Source of the DNA: Algibacter lectus
GTDB lineage: Bacteria; Bacteroidota; Bacteroidia; Flavobacteriales; Flavobacteriaceae
Direction: 5' to 3'
NCBI RefSeq assembly: GCF_900112395.1
Contig: NZ_FOLN01000011.1
Coordinates: 99,900-163,899 of the forward strand
Length of the DNA stretch: 64,000 nucleotides
Positions within the stretch are counted from its first letter, which is position 1. Each line of letters opens with the position of its first letter. The translations under genes and the position numbers were made by a program. The notes below the pieces were generated by a model. It was not told the DNA's origin, searched no databases, and was given only the letters and a program-made list of their open reading frames with translations. Of the stretch, positions 45,520-55,349 are shown one piece after another.

Positions 45520-47412
45520 ATGATAAACACTTCATATAAAACAAATATTTACAGAACAAAAACAGTAGCATTACTTTTAGTATGTCTCATGTTTTCAGTA
45601 AGTATTTATGCTCAAGATGTCCAGAATACTTTTATCCCGCAACCAGAATCTGTTGTCTACGCTTCTGGCGGATTTAAATTAGATGAAAACACGCAAGTTT
45701 TTATTCCGAAGAAATTCAGCAAAGCTTTAGCGCCTATCGTGTCTTCAACACTTACAAATGACACCGGTTTATCGCTTACTGTAAACGCAGGAAGAACCTC
45801 AGCGTCTAAAAACGTTATCGTTTTTGAAAAAGTAAAAAACGCATCTATTGAAGCCGAAGGTTATATTTTAGAAGTAAATGCTTCTAAAATTACAGTAAAA
45901 GCAACCGATTATGCAGGCTTATTTAATGGTTTCCAAACTTTGAGACAGGCTATTCCTGCCGGTTCAAACGGATCAACAGCCATACCAAGTTTGACTATTA
46001 CCGACAATCCAAGATTCCATTGGCGTGGTGTGTTGTTCGATGTTTCTCGTCATTTTCAAACTAAAGCTTTTATTTTAAAGCAGCTTGATGTATTAGCTTC
46101 ATATAAAATAAACAAATTTCATTGGCATTTAACCGACGATCAAGGCTGGAGAATTGAAATTAAAAAATACCCAAACCTAACTCAAAAAGGGGCTTGGCGT
46201 GCCGACAGAACAGGTATTGCTTGGTGGTCTCGTGAGCATGCTACAGCAGATGAACCTAAAACCGTTGGTGGTTTTTATACCCAAGAAGATATTAAAGAAG
46301 TTATTGCTTATGCAGCTGCTAGAAATATTGAGGTGATACCAGAAATTGATGTTCCCGGACACAGTAAAGCTTTAGTGGCATCATATCCAGAATTGTTTTG
46401 TTTTGATGGTGAAACTGATGCTAATTTTGAATTAGCCACTGGTGGAAAAGCACCCGATAACGCAGTTTGTGCAGGAAAAGAAACTACCTATGCTTTTTTA
46501 GAGGATGTGATAAAAGAAGTAGCCGAGTTATTTCCTTCTAAATACATCCATATTGGTGGAGATGAATGCAACAAAACCAACTGGAAAAAATGTCCGCATT
46601 GCCAAAAGGTAATGACAGACCACAATCTTGCTGATGAGGAAGAATTACAAAGTCATTTTATTCAAAAAGTAAACAAAATAGTAACTGCTCAAAATAAACT
46701 TATGATTGGGTGGGATGAAATTTTAAGCGGTAAAGGAGCCAAAGGCGCTACCATTATGGCTTGGAGAAGAGGACGACACACCCCAGAATTACAGGCGCCT
46801 CGTGAAGGTTACCCAACCATTATGACGTCGTATTTACACTCTTATATCAGTCGTGTTCAAGGCCCGACATTTATGGAGCCAGAAGGACCAAATTCGGTAT
46901 TACCTTTATCTGTAGTTTATAATCATGAGCCTATTCCTGCTGAATTAACTGCGAAAGAAGCAAGCCGTGTATTAGGAAACCAAACTTGTTTATGGGCCGA
47001 GTTTACACCAACCGAAGAACATTTTGAATACATGCTTTACCCAAGAACCTTAGCAAGTGCGGAAGTATCTTGGAGTGATCCAAAAGTAAAAAACTGGGAA
47101 CGTTTTCAAAATGCATTAAAAAGTGATCATTTTAAACGTTTAGAAAGAGATAACGTCAATTATGCAAATAGCATGTTTACTGTGTATCCTGCTTTTGCTA
47201 TCGATCAATTAAATACAGAAGCTATTGTGTTTTTGAAAACCGAAACTGTTGGCTTTTCTATTTATTACACGCTTGATGGAAGCGATCCAACAATAAACGC
47301 GATTAAGTACGAAGGCGATTTTAAAACAAAACCTAAAACCCTTTTAAAAGCTGGTTTATTTAACGAAGCTGGTGAATTACTAGGTGAAATAACAGAAATA
47401 AGATTAAAATAA
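45520..47412 (+). CDS. GH20 beta-N-acetylhexosaminidase, secreted
   Basis: A 630-residue protein with an ordinary signal peptide (SVSIYAQ). GH20b domain, barrel with WHLTDDQGWR, catalytic D348-E349 in HIGGDE and a following C-P-H-C motif like the protein at 22300. After the barrel is one chitobiase-type segment (IYYTLDGSDPT); no discoidin domain follows. The loop GATIMAWRRGRHTPE replaces the MSWRGEKGG-type stretch of the other GH20 proteins, which hints at a different subsite. It is the fourth GH20 of the window and lies within the sulfatase/fucosidase block. Confidence 0.92.
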   Translation: MINTSYKTNIYRTKTVALLLVCLMFSVSIYAQDVQNTFIPQPESVVYASGGFKLDENTQVFIPKKFSKALAPIVSSTLTNDTGLSLTVNAGRTSASKNVIVFEKVKNASIEAEGYILEVNASKITVKATDYAGLFNGFQTLRQAIPAGSNGSTAIPSLTITDNPRFHWRGVLFDVSRHFQTKAFILKQLDVLASYKINKFHWHLTDDQGWRIEIKKYPNLTQKGAWRADRTGIAWWSREHATADEPKTVGGFYTQEDIKEVIAYAAARNIEVIPEIDVPGHSKALVASYPELFCFDGETDANFELATGGKAPDNAVCAGKETTYAFLEDVIKEVAELFPSKYIHIGGDECNKTNWKKCPHCQKVMTDHNLADEEELQSHFIQKVNKIVTAQNKLMIGWDEILSGKGAKGATIMAWRRGRHTPELQAPREGYPTIMTSYLHSYISRVQGPTFMEPEGPNSVLPLSVVYNHEPIPAELTAKEASRVLGNQTCLWAEFTPTEEHFEYMLYPRTLASAEVSWSDPKVKNWERFQNALKSDHFKRLERDNVNYANSMFTVYPAFAIDQLNTEAIVFLKTETVGFSIYYTLDGSDPTINAIKYEGDFKTKPKTLLKAGLFNEAGELLGEITEIRLK

Positions 47413-47416
47413 AATC

Positions 47417-48904
47417 ATGAAAATATCAAAATTAGTAGCTCTTTTTATGCTCGTTGTTGCTTCAGCTTCAGCTCAAAAAAAACCGAATATTGTTTACATC
47501 ATTTGTGACGATTTAGGCTATGGCGATGTACAAGTTTTAAATCCTGAAAAAGGAAAAATACTAACTCCAAAAATAGATGCTTTTGCTAAAGAATCGATGA
47601 CGTTTACCGATGCACACTCTGCTTCTGCCGTGTGTACACCATCGCGTTATGCCATATTAACTGGGCGTTATTCTTGGCGCTCTAGATTACAACAAGGTGT
47701 TCTTGGTACTGGTGATGAGTTAGAACCACTTATTGCCGAAAATATAACTACAGTCCCTAAAATGCTAAAAAGCGTAGGTTATAAAACCGCTGCTATTGGC
47801 AAATGGCATCTTGGATTTAAGTTTGTTGACGATGAAGGAAAACCTGTTGAAGTTTACGATGGCAAAAAAGTAATTGGCCCAGCTATTGGTTCTACGGTAC
47901 CAAACGGACCAGTTTCTCGTGGTTTTGACTCTTATATTGGCTTTCACCACTCTCGAGTTATGAAAACGGTTATAAAAAACGATAAGGTTGTTGATAAAAT
48001 GGAACCTGTAAAGATGCTACAATTTTTAGCTGATCAGGCAGAAGATTATATCGTTAAAGAATCTAAAAACAATACGCCATTTTTTATGTATTTGGCATTA
48101 AACTCGCCGCATAGCCCTGTAGTACCATCAAAAGCTTGGCAAGGAAAAAGTGGCATGGGAGATTATGCCGATTTTGTTATGGAAACCGATGATGTTGTTG
48201 GTCGTGTACTTGAAGCCTTAAAAGCAAATGGTATTGAAGATAATACTTTGGTATTCTTCACGAGTGATAACGGTTGCTCCTACCCTGTTGCAAAAGTTGG
48301 TAAGTTAGAAAATGAATTTGGACATTACCCAAGTGCTGATTTTAGAGGTTACAAATCTGATATTTGGGAAGGCGGACACCGCATTCCTTTTATGGTAAGA
48401 TGGCCAGAACATATTGAGGCTAACTCTATAAACGATAAACTCATTTGCCAAACAAGTTTAATGGCAACTTGTGCAGAAATTACAGGTTTAAATATGGATG
48501 ATAATACTGGTGTAGATTCGTATAGTATTCTTCCAATGTTGAAAAACAAAAAGGCTAAAACCGATTATAATTTAGTAGTTCATCATTCTATACATGGTAA
48601 ATTTTCTATAAGAAATAAAAAATGGAAATTAGAATTAACGCCAGGTTCTGGTGGTTGGTCTAACCCAACGGATAACAAAGCTAGAAAAGAAAACTTGCCA
48701 GAAATTCAATTGTATAACATGAAAACCGATGCTGAAGAAACGACTAATGTATATAAGAAACATCCAAGAGTTGTTGCTAAATTGACAAAAAAATTAAAAC
48801 ATATTGTTGAAAATGGTAGAACAACCTCTGGAAAACCACAAGAGAATGATGTACCTGTAGATCTTTACAAAACAGAAACTACACAAAATACAGCAGCGCA
48901 CTAA
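47417..48904 (+). CDS. Formylglycine-dependent sulfatase (S1 family, arylsulfatase A-like), secreted
   Basis: A 495-residue protein with signal peptide ending ASASAQ. Core VCTPSRYAILTGRYSWRS with C73, the formylglycine site. ICDDLGYGDVQ and FTSDNGCSYP complete the usual signature. The TPSRYAILTGRYSWRS wording resembles sulfatases that act on sulfated galactose or GalNAc, but the subfamily was not tested. It is 4 bp behind the GH20 gene, so a pair that removes sulfate and then a HexNAc is an attractive idea. Confidence 0.9.
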   Translation: MKISKLVALFMLVVASASAQKKPNIVYIICDDLGYGDVQVLNPEKGKILTPKIDAFAKESMTFTDAHSASAVCTPSRYAILTGRYSWRSRLQQGVLGTGDELEPLIAENITTVPKMLKSVGYKTAAIGKWHLGFKFVDDEGKPVEVYDGKKVIGPAIGSTVPNGPVSRGFDSYIGFHHSRVMKTVIKNDKVVDKMEPVKMLQFLADQAEDYIVKESKNNTPFFMYLALNSPHSPVVPSKAWQGKSGMGDYADFVMETDDVVGRVLEALKANGIEDNTLVFFTSDNGCSYPVAKVGKLENEFGHYPSADFRGYKSDIWEGGHRIPFMVRWPEHIEANSINDKLICQTSLMATCAEITGLNMDDNTGVDSYSILPMLKNKKAKTDYNLVVHHSIHGKFSIRNKKWKLELTPGSGGWSNPTDNKARKENLPEIQLYNMKTDAEETTNVYKKHPRVVAKLTKKLKHIVENGRTTSGKPQENDVPVDLYKTETTQNTAAH

Positions 48905-48926
48905 TAGATTAAAAGCAGTCCATTAC

Positions 48927-51260
48927 ATGAGTACTACAAAAAGAAACATATTATTTTATTTCTGTCTGGCATTAACGGCTTTAGTGGCGAGTTCTTGTAA
49001 TTCTTCAAAATCTGATAAAGAAGCAACTCAAAACAAAAAGCAACCTGTAGATTACATAGACCCTATAATTGGAGCGATTACTTATGGTAAAAAATCGAAG
49101 GATGCTCATGGTTTTGGTAAAACATTTCCTGGAGCTGCAACGCCATTTGGGTTGGTGCAATTAAGTCCTGATACGGTTTCAGATGGCGATAATGGTTCTG
49201 GGTATTCTTATGAGCATCCAACTATGGAAGGTTTCAGTTTTACACACATGAGTGGTGTGGGCTGGTTTGGCGACTTAGGAAATTTTTTAGTGACGCCTAC
49301 CATAGGTAAACTACAAACTAATCGTGGTGTCGCTAAAAATCCAGAAAGTGGTTACCGTTCTCGATATTCTCATGATACAGAAACTACAGAAGCGGGATAT
49401 TATGCCGTTACTATGGACGATTATAATGTAAAAGCCGAATTAACATCAGCTCCAAGAGCAGGTATTATTCGCTTTACCTACCCTGAATCTGATAGTTCTA
49501 GAGTTCAAATTGATTTAGCACGTCGCGTTGGAGGTACTTCAACAGAACAATACATCAAAGTAGTAAACGAAAATACCATACAAGGTTGGATGAAATGTCC
49601 GCCTGAAGGTGGTGGTTGGGGCGCAGGACAAGGGAAAGCAGACTATGTTGTATATTTCTATTGTCAATTTAGTAAGCCTTTAAAAGACTATGGCATTTGG
49701 AGTGCCGATATTCCTGATGTTCCTAGAAAAATGCGTTTTATTAGAAGAGATAACTATCAAGATTCTATTAAAAATGCTGAGATTTTTGAAGGTAAAACCG
49801 AAATGCAAGGCAAACATTTAGGTTTTTACACCAATTTCAGCACTACAGCAGGCGAGGAAGTTTTAGTAAAAAGTGGTATTTCATTTGTAAATATTGCTGG
49901 AGCTAAAGAAAATTTAGAACACGATATTAACCACTGGGATTTCGACAAAACAAAACAAGACGCTCGAGATAGCTGGAGTAAAGCCATAGCAAATATTTCT
50001 GTAGAAGGTGCTACAGATACTGAGAAAACCATTTTCTACACGGCGATGTATCATACCATGATCGACCCGCGTACATTCTCAGATGTAAATGGAAATTATA
50101 TTGGTGCTGATAAAAAAATACATCAAACTAAAAACTTTACTTACCGCACTATTTTTAGCGGTTGGGATGTGTTTCGTTCCCAATTTCCTTTACAAACAAT
50201 TATAAACCCTACTTTAGTTAATGATGAAATAAATTCATTATTACAAATGGCTGAATATAGTGGTAATGCATATTTACCACGTTGGGAAATGCTAAACTCC
50301 TATTCGGGATGTATGTTGGGTAATCCTGCAGTTTCTGTAATTGTAGATGCTTACGAAAAAGGAATTCGCAACTACGATATAGAAAAGGCCTTTACCTACT
50401 CTAAAAACACTGTAGATAATACCGGCAACGGTGAGTTAGGCTATTCAAACAAACATATTTCTAAAACATTAGAATATGCCTATTCTGATTGGGCTTTAAG
50501 TATTATGGCCAAATCTTTAGGAAAAGATGATATTGCCGAAACCTATTTGAAGAAAAGCGAAAATTATAAGAATATTTGGAACAATGAGGTAAATTGGTTT
50601 AGAGCCAAAGACAGCAGTGGAACTTGGTTAGCATGGGAAGGCAAAACCGTGCATGGCCAAGGTTGTATAGAAAGTAATCCTTATCAACAAGGTTGGTTTG
50701 TACCACACGATATTGAAGGATTGAAAGAATTAATGGGTGGCGAAGAAGCCTTTAAAACCGAACTAGTTTCTTTCTTTGAAAATACGCCAGACGATTTTCT
50801 ATGGAACAACTATTACAATCATCCAAACGAACCTGTACACCATGTCCCTTTTATGTTGAATGAAGCCGGTGTACCTCATTTAACTCAAAAATATACCCGC
50901 CAAATTTGTAGTGATGCCTATGGAACAGATCCTTATGGATTGTGCGGCAATGAAGATGTTGGTCAAATGTCTGCTTGGTACGTACTAGCCTCCATAGGCA
51001 TCCACCCTATTGCTCCTGGCGATAATAAGTATCAAATTACGAGTCCGGTTTTTAGTGATATTGAAATAAAATTAGACCAAAATTACTACACCGGAAAAAC
51101 CTTTAAAATTGTAGCAAATAACAATTCCGAAGAAAACATTTATATCCAATCCATGACACTCAATGGAAAACCACTCAATCGTTTCTATATAACACATCAA
51201 GAAATTACACAAGGAGGTGTTTTAGAAATGGAAATGGGACTCAAACCTAAAATAAATTAA
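48927..51260 (+). CDS. GH92 alpha-mannosidase-like, lipoprotein
   Basis: A 777-residue lipoprotein (ALVASSC), the fourth GH92. The N-terminus is IDPIIGAITYG followed by KTFPGAATPFGLVQLSPD. Catalytic motifs are HPNEPVHH (E635) and GNEDVGQMSAWY (D677), intermediate between the common form here and the divergent one at 24729. It probably has its own linkage preference. It is placed among sulfatases and fucosidases, which suggests that the second block also deals with mannose-bearing glycans. Confidence 0.91.
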   Translation: MSTTKRNILFYFCLALTALVASSCNSSKSDKEATQNKKQPVDYIDPIIGAITYGKKSKDAHGFGKTFPGAATPFGLVQLSPDTVSDGDNGSGYSYEHPTMEGFSFTHMSGVGWFGDLGNFLVTPTIGKLQTNRGVAKNPESGYRSRYSHDTETTEAGYYAVTMDDYNVKAELTSAPRAGIIRFTYPESDSSRVQIDLARRVGGTSTEQYIKVVNENTIQGWMKCPPEGGGWGAGQGKADYVVYFYCQFSKPLKDYGIWSADIPDVPRKMRFIRRDNYQDSIKNAEIFEGKTEMQGKHLGFYTNFSTTAGEEVLVKSGISFVNIAGAKENLEHDINHWDFDKTKQDARDSWSKAIANISVEGATDTEKTIFYTAMYHTMIDPRTFSDVNGNYIGADKKIHQTKNFTYRTIFSGWDVFRSQFPLQTIINPTLVNDEINSLLQMAEYSGNAYLPRWEMLNSYSGCMLGNPAVSVIVDAYEKGIRNYDIEKAFTYSKNTVDNTGNGELGYSNKHISKTLEYAYSDWALSIMAKSLGKDDIAETYLKKSENYKNIWNNEVNWFRAKDSSGTWLAWEGKTVHGQGCIESNPYQQGWFVPHDIEGLKELMGGEEAFKTELVSFFENTPDDFLWNNYYNHPNEPVHHVPFMLNEAGVPHLTQKYTRQICSDAYGTDPYGLCGNEDVGQMSAWYVLASIGIHPIAPGDNKYQITSPVFSDIEIKLDQNYYTGKTFKIVANNNSEENIYIQSMTLNGKPLNRFYITHQEITQGGVLEMEMGLKPKIN

Positions 51261-51297
51261 AAAAAGCAAGCAAAAAAATACTAACTCAAAAAAAGAA

Positions 51298-52602
51298 ATG
51301 ATGAAGAAAATAGGACTAATATGTTTATTTGGTTTAATACTATTTAGTGCAAATGCGCAAAAAAAGTATGCCTACCCTATGCCAGAATATACGCCAACTG
51401 CGGGTAATTTAGAAGCTCGTGAAGAATTTCAAGATATGAAATTTGGAATGTTTATTCACTGGGGCGTTTACAGTATTTTGGCCGACGGAGAATGGGTAAT
51501 GCTATTAAAAAAGATTCAAAAAGATAACTACAGTCGTTTAGCCGATTTTTTTAATCCTCAAGAATTTAATGCTGAAGAATGGGTTAAAATAGCTAAAGAT
51601 GCCGGTATGAAATACATCACCATTACATCGCGCCACCATGATAGTTTCAGTATGTTTGATACAGATGCTAGTGATTTTAATATTGTTGATGCCACACCTT
51701 ATGGAAAAGATCCTTTAAAAGAATTGGCAGAAGCTTGTAAAAAAGAAGGTATTAAATTAAACTTCTATTATTCTTTATTAGACTGGAGACGTGACGACTA
51801 TAAAGATGGTAAAAAAGGAGATGAAGAAGCTTGGAATAAATATGTAGGCTTTATGAAAGCACAACTTACTGAACTGCTTACAAATTATGGCGAAGTAGGC
51901 TGTATTTGGTTCGATGGTCACTGGGACCAAAAAGAAGCTAACTGGCATTATGATGAGATTTACTCTTTAATTCACAAACTTAGTCCAAACACTTTAATTG
52001 CAAACAATCACCATATTCAACCGATTCCTGGAGATGATGTTCAAACTTTTGAGCGTGATTTACCAGGTGAAAATCACGGCGGATTTAACCATGGCGTAGA
52101 AGTGAGCCAATTACCATTAGAGTCTTGTGCTACAATGGCAGGGAAATGGGGTTACAGTATTTATGATAAAAAGTTTAAATCTACCAAACAACTTATTCAC
52201 TTTTTAGTAAAAGCAGCAGGTAAAAATGGAAACCTTTTACTAAACGTAGGTCCAATGCCTAATGGTAAAATTCAACCAGAATTTGTTGATACTTTAGGAG
52301 AAGTTGGCGAATGGACTAGTAAATATGGTGAAAGTATTTATGGAACACGTGGAAATGTTGTTGGATCTCAAGATTGGGGAACCATTACTAAAAAGGATAA
52401 AACACTTTATGTTCACGTTTTAGAAGCACCATCAGAACCTTATATTTTCATTTCTGAATTTACCGAAAAAATTGCTTCAGCAACTTCTTTTGATGGAAAA
52501 ACAAAAGTTAAATTCAAGCAAATGAAAGAAGGAACTTTTCTTTATCCTGGAAAAGATTTCGATGCTAGTATTGATGGTATTATCAAATTAAAATTGAAAT
52601 AA
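51298..52602 (+). CDS. GH29 alpha-L-fucosidase
   Basis: A 434-residue secreted enzyme (signal ending LFSANAQ). Motifs: KFGMFIHWGVYS, SRHHDSFSMFD and CIWFDGHW with D206 as the likely nucleophile, then a C-terminal sandwich that is short. The WFDG form is like the GH29 at 31485 rather than the YND form at 34096. A double ATG at 51298 makes the exact start uncertain by one codon. Confidence 0.91.
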   Translation: MMKKIGLICLFGLILFSANAQKKYAYPMPEYTPTAGNLEAREEFQDMKFGMFIHWGVYSILADGEWVMLLKKIQKDNYSRLADFFNPQEFNAEEWVKIAKDAGMKYITITSRHHDSFSMFDTDASDFNIVDATPYGKDPLKELAEACKKEGIKLNFYYSLLDWRRDDYKDGKKGDEEAWNKYVGFMKAQLTELLTNYGEVGCIWFDGHWDQKEANWHYDEIYSLIHKLSPNTLIANNHHIQPIPGDDVQTFERDLPGENHGGFNHGVEVSQLPLESCATMAGKWGYSIYDKKFKSTKQLIHFLVKAAGKNGNLLLNVGPMPNGKIQPEFVDTLGEVGEWTSKYGESIYGTRGNVVGSQDWGTITKKDKTLYVHVLEAPSEPYIFISEFTEKIASATSFDGKTKVKFKQMKEGTFLYPGKDFDASIDGIIKLKLK

Positions 52603-52615
52603 AATTCTGAGTTCT

Positions 52616-54724
52616 ATGATTAAAAAAGAATCGTTTTTTTTCATTTTAATAATTCTTTTAACCTTTAAACTTCAGGCACAAGTTACATTTTATGTTTCTA
52701 CCGCCGGAAACGATTTAAATACAGGTAGCCAATCGCAACCTCTTGCTACATTGCAAGGGGCTCGCGATGCCATTAGAAACTATAAAAATGAAAATGGTAT
52801 AAACCACAGTTTTGAAGTGCTTATCGAAACTGGAAATTACCTCATGAAAGCGCCTTTGGAACTCAACGCTATGGACAGTGGTTCATCTAACTTTCCAATA
52901 ATCTACAAAGCAGCAAAAGGAGCAAAACCCGTTTTTAGTGGTGGAAAAAAAATAATAGAATTTAAAGTTAATTCAAATGGCCTTTGGGAAGCACAAATTC
53001 CAGAAAGCAGTTACTACAAATGGACCTTCGATCAACTTTATGTTAACAATAAACGCGCTACTTTGGCAAGAACGCCTAATAAAGGCTTTATAAAAATTGA
53101 CACGGTAACACAAACTATTTGGAAGCAAGGCGCATCGAAAGTAGCCGAAAAAGCAGAGCAAAGCATTTTCTTTAATACTAAAGATGCCAAAATACTTTCA
53201 AAAATTAAACAGGAAGAAATTCACAATGTACGTTTTAAAGCATTCCATAAATGGGATTATACCTTACGACATATTGACGCCATAGATGCCGATAGTTTAA
53301 AACTTATTACTTCTGGTAAAGGTATGAAGCCATGGAATCCGTTAAAAAAGGATAGACGCCTTATTTTTGAAAACTATGAAGCGGCTCTAGATTCTGTGGG
53401 CGAATGGTATTTAAAAGATAACGGCACTTTATTATACAAACCGTTAGAAGGCCAAACTATAGCAAACACCGAAGTTATTGCTCCCGTTTTAGAAAACCTG
53501 ATATCTATTTCTGGTACACCCAACAATAATACAAAACACATTACTTTTGAAGGGTTAACTTTTAAACATGCGCATTACAAAATTCCGGTTACAGGTTCGG
53601 AACCAAATCAAGCTGCAGCAAAACTTAATGCTGCCATTATGTTGGAATACGCAAACCATATTGAGTTTTTAAAATGTGAAGTTTCGCAAATTGGTCAGCA
53701 TGCCATCTGGCTTGGAAAAGGTACCACACATTCCAAGGTAGAACACTGTTATTTGCATCATCTTGGTGGTGGCGGTATCTATTTAGGGGGTTTTAAACCT
53801 CTAGATGGTAAAGCGCATACTAACCATATTTCGGTAGAAAATAATATTATTCAAACCGGTGGCCAAGAGTTTCCTGCTTCAGTTGGTGTATGGGTTGGCC
53901 ATAGTGCAGACAATACCATTTCTCATAACGACATTGGGAATTTCTATTATACAGGAATTTCGGTAGGTTGGGTTTGGGGCTATAAGCCTAGTTTAGCAAA
54001 ACGTAACACTATTACTTATAACCATATTCATCATATTGGTTGGGATTTACTTAGTGATATGGCAGGTATTTATACCTTAGGCGCTTCCGAAGGTACACAA
54101 GTTACCCATAATGTTATTAATAATGTTCACGCCTATTCTTATGGTGGTTGGGGTATGTATGCCGATGAAGGTTCTTCTGGAATTACCTTTAAAAACAACT
54201 TAGTTTACAATACTAAAACGGGCGGATTTCAGCAGAATTACGGAAAAAATAATACAGTTGAAAATAACATTTTAGCCTTTGCAAAAAAGTATCAATTGCA
54301 ATGTACTATTTCTGAAGATCATAAATCTTTCACCTTTACAAATAACATTATCATTTTTAAAGAAGGCCTTGTAGCAAAAGGTGCTTGGGACCATGTTAAT
54401 GCCAGCATGGATTATAACATCTATTGGAATATTAATGGTGGCGATTATAACTTCAATAATCATAATTTTAAAGGATGGAAAAAATTAGGCTTCGATAAAA
54501 ACAGCCACATTTCTAATCCGTTTTTTAAAGATGCTGAAAGTTTTAATTTCAACTTCAAAAGAAATACAACTTATAAAAAAATCAACTTTAAGCCATTTAA
54601 CTATTCCGAAGCTGGCGTTTATGGTAGTAATGACTGGATTGAAAAATCAAAATTACCTCAATCTATTACAAAAGCCTTTGATGCCGCTGTTGAAAAGAAT
54701 ATGAAAATGAAGATTAAAAGATAA
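52616..54724 (+). CDS. Right-handed parallel beta-helix protein, possibly GH141-like
   Basis: A 702-residue secreted protein (signal ending KLQAQ). It opens with FYVSTAGNDLNTGSQSQP and LQGARDAIR, a start common to beta-helix glycosidases and lyases, followed by many beta-helix rungs (HISVENNIIQTGGQ, NTISHNDIGN, NTITYNHIHHIGWD, THNVINNVHAYSYGG). The layout resembles GH141, whose known members include an alpha-L-fucosidase and a xylanase, which would suit a fucose-rich block. Other beta-helix families cannot be excluded and I see no decisive catalytic pair. It is the last gene before a strong terminator. Confidence 0.72.
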   Translation: MIKKESFFFILIILLTFKLQAQVTFYVSTAGNDLNTGSQSQPLATLQGARDAIRNYKNENGINHSFEVLIETGNYLMKAPLELNAMDSGSSNFPIIYKAAKGAKPVFSGGKKIIEFKVNSNGLWEAQIPESSYYKWTFDQLYVNNKRATLARTPNKGFIKIDTVTQTIWKQGASKVAEKAEQSIFFNTKDAKILSKIKQEEIHNVRFKAFHKWDYTLRHIDAIDADSLKLITSGKGMKPWNPLKKDRRLIFENYEAALDSVGEWYLKDNGTLLYKPLEGQTIANTEVIAPVLENLISISGTPNNNTKHITFEGLTFKHAHYKIPVTGSEPNQAAAKLNAAIMLEYANHIEFLKCEVSQIGQHAIWLGKGTTHSKVEHCYLHHLGGGGIYLGGFKPLDGKAHTNHISVENNIIQTGGQEFPASVGVWVGHSADNTISHNDIGNFYYTGISVGWVWGYKPSLAKRNTITYNHIHHIGWDLLSDMAGIYTLGASEGTQVTHNVINNVHAYSYGGWGMYADEGSSGITFKNNLVYNTKTGGFQQNYGKNNTVENNILAFAKKYQLQCTISEDHKSFTFTNNIIIFKEGLVAKGAWDHVNASMDYNIYWNINGGDYNFNNHNFKGWKKLGFDKNSHISNPFFKDAESFNFNFKRNTTYKKINFKPFNYSEAGVYGSNDWIEKSKLPQSITKAFDAAVEKNMKMKIKR

Positions 54725-55349
54725 TGGAATAACACCGTTAAAGTAATAGTCTATTGTAGTGTAAAACGACATCTTTTTAGCACTACAAGCATTATAAAAT
54801 TACTAGTAAAAAACCTCAACTATTCTAGATAAATAGTTGAGGTTTTTTGTTTGTTTTTAAGTGAATATTTTATGATTGAAAAATGGCTCGATTACAACCT
54901 AACCATTCATCTAAAATCTTAAAATAAAAGCTCCTCATTTTCTATTAACATCGACTGTACCAAAACAAAAATAAATTCTTTCATTTTTTAATGAAAATTA
55001 ATTTCAAAAACAGCTCTTTTTTCAAACTTCTTCCCAAAAGAAAAAAGAATATCATCAGTATAGCAACTGAAACTACAACATCACACAAACCGCTGAAAAA
55101 TAACAACTTAAAACATAAAAAAAGAGACATTTATACGAGCTTAATTCATTTTAAAACCATGATTATCAGCACAAAAACAAAATATTTCTTACAAAACACC
55201 ACAGGATAGTACAGGATGGAAGTACTGTGATAATAAAATACATTTATAATCTAGTTTATTTAATAAAACTCCTCTCGGATTTAAACATTAAATAAGCAAA
55301 AAAAACAACCAATTTTAACTAAAGAAGTATCACAATTAAATCAAGATTT
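54725..55349. other. Intergenic region before susCD
   Basis: 625 bp holding a strong terminator (54809-54848). The rest is AT-rich. A 72-codon frame at 54991-55209 is low-complexity Lys/Asn/Thr-rich and looks random. I find no TGGTCGAAAT motif and no good TAnnTTTG element close to susC. Confidence 0.5.
54809..54848. terminator. Rho-independent terminator after the beta-helix gene
   Basis: AACCTCAACTATT (54812-54824) pairs with AATAGTTGAGGTT (54832-54844), a 13-bp perfect stem extended by A and T runs and followed by TTTT. It ends the 26-kb second block. Confidence 0.85.

Noticed and set aside
54991..55209. Plus-strand frame of 72 codons before susC
   Set aside because: Low-complexity Lys/Asn/Thr composition, no homology that I recognise and no start-region support; probably chance in AT-rich leader DNA.
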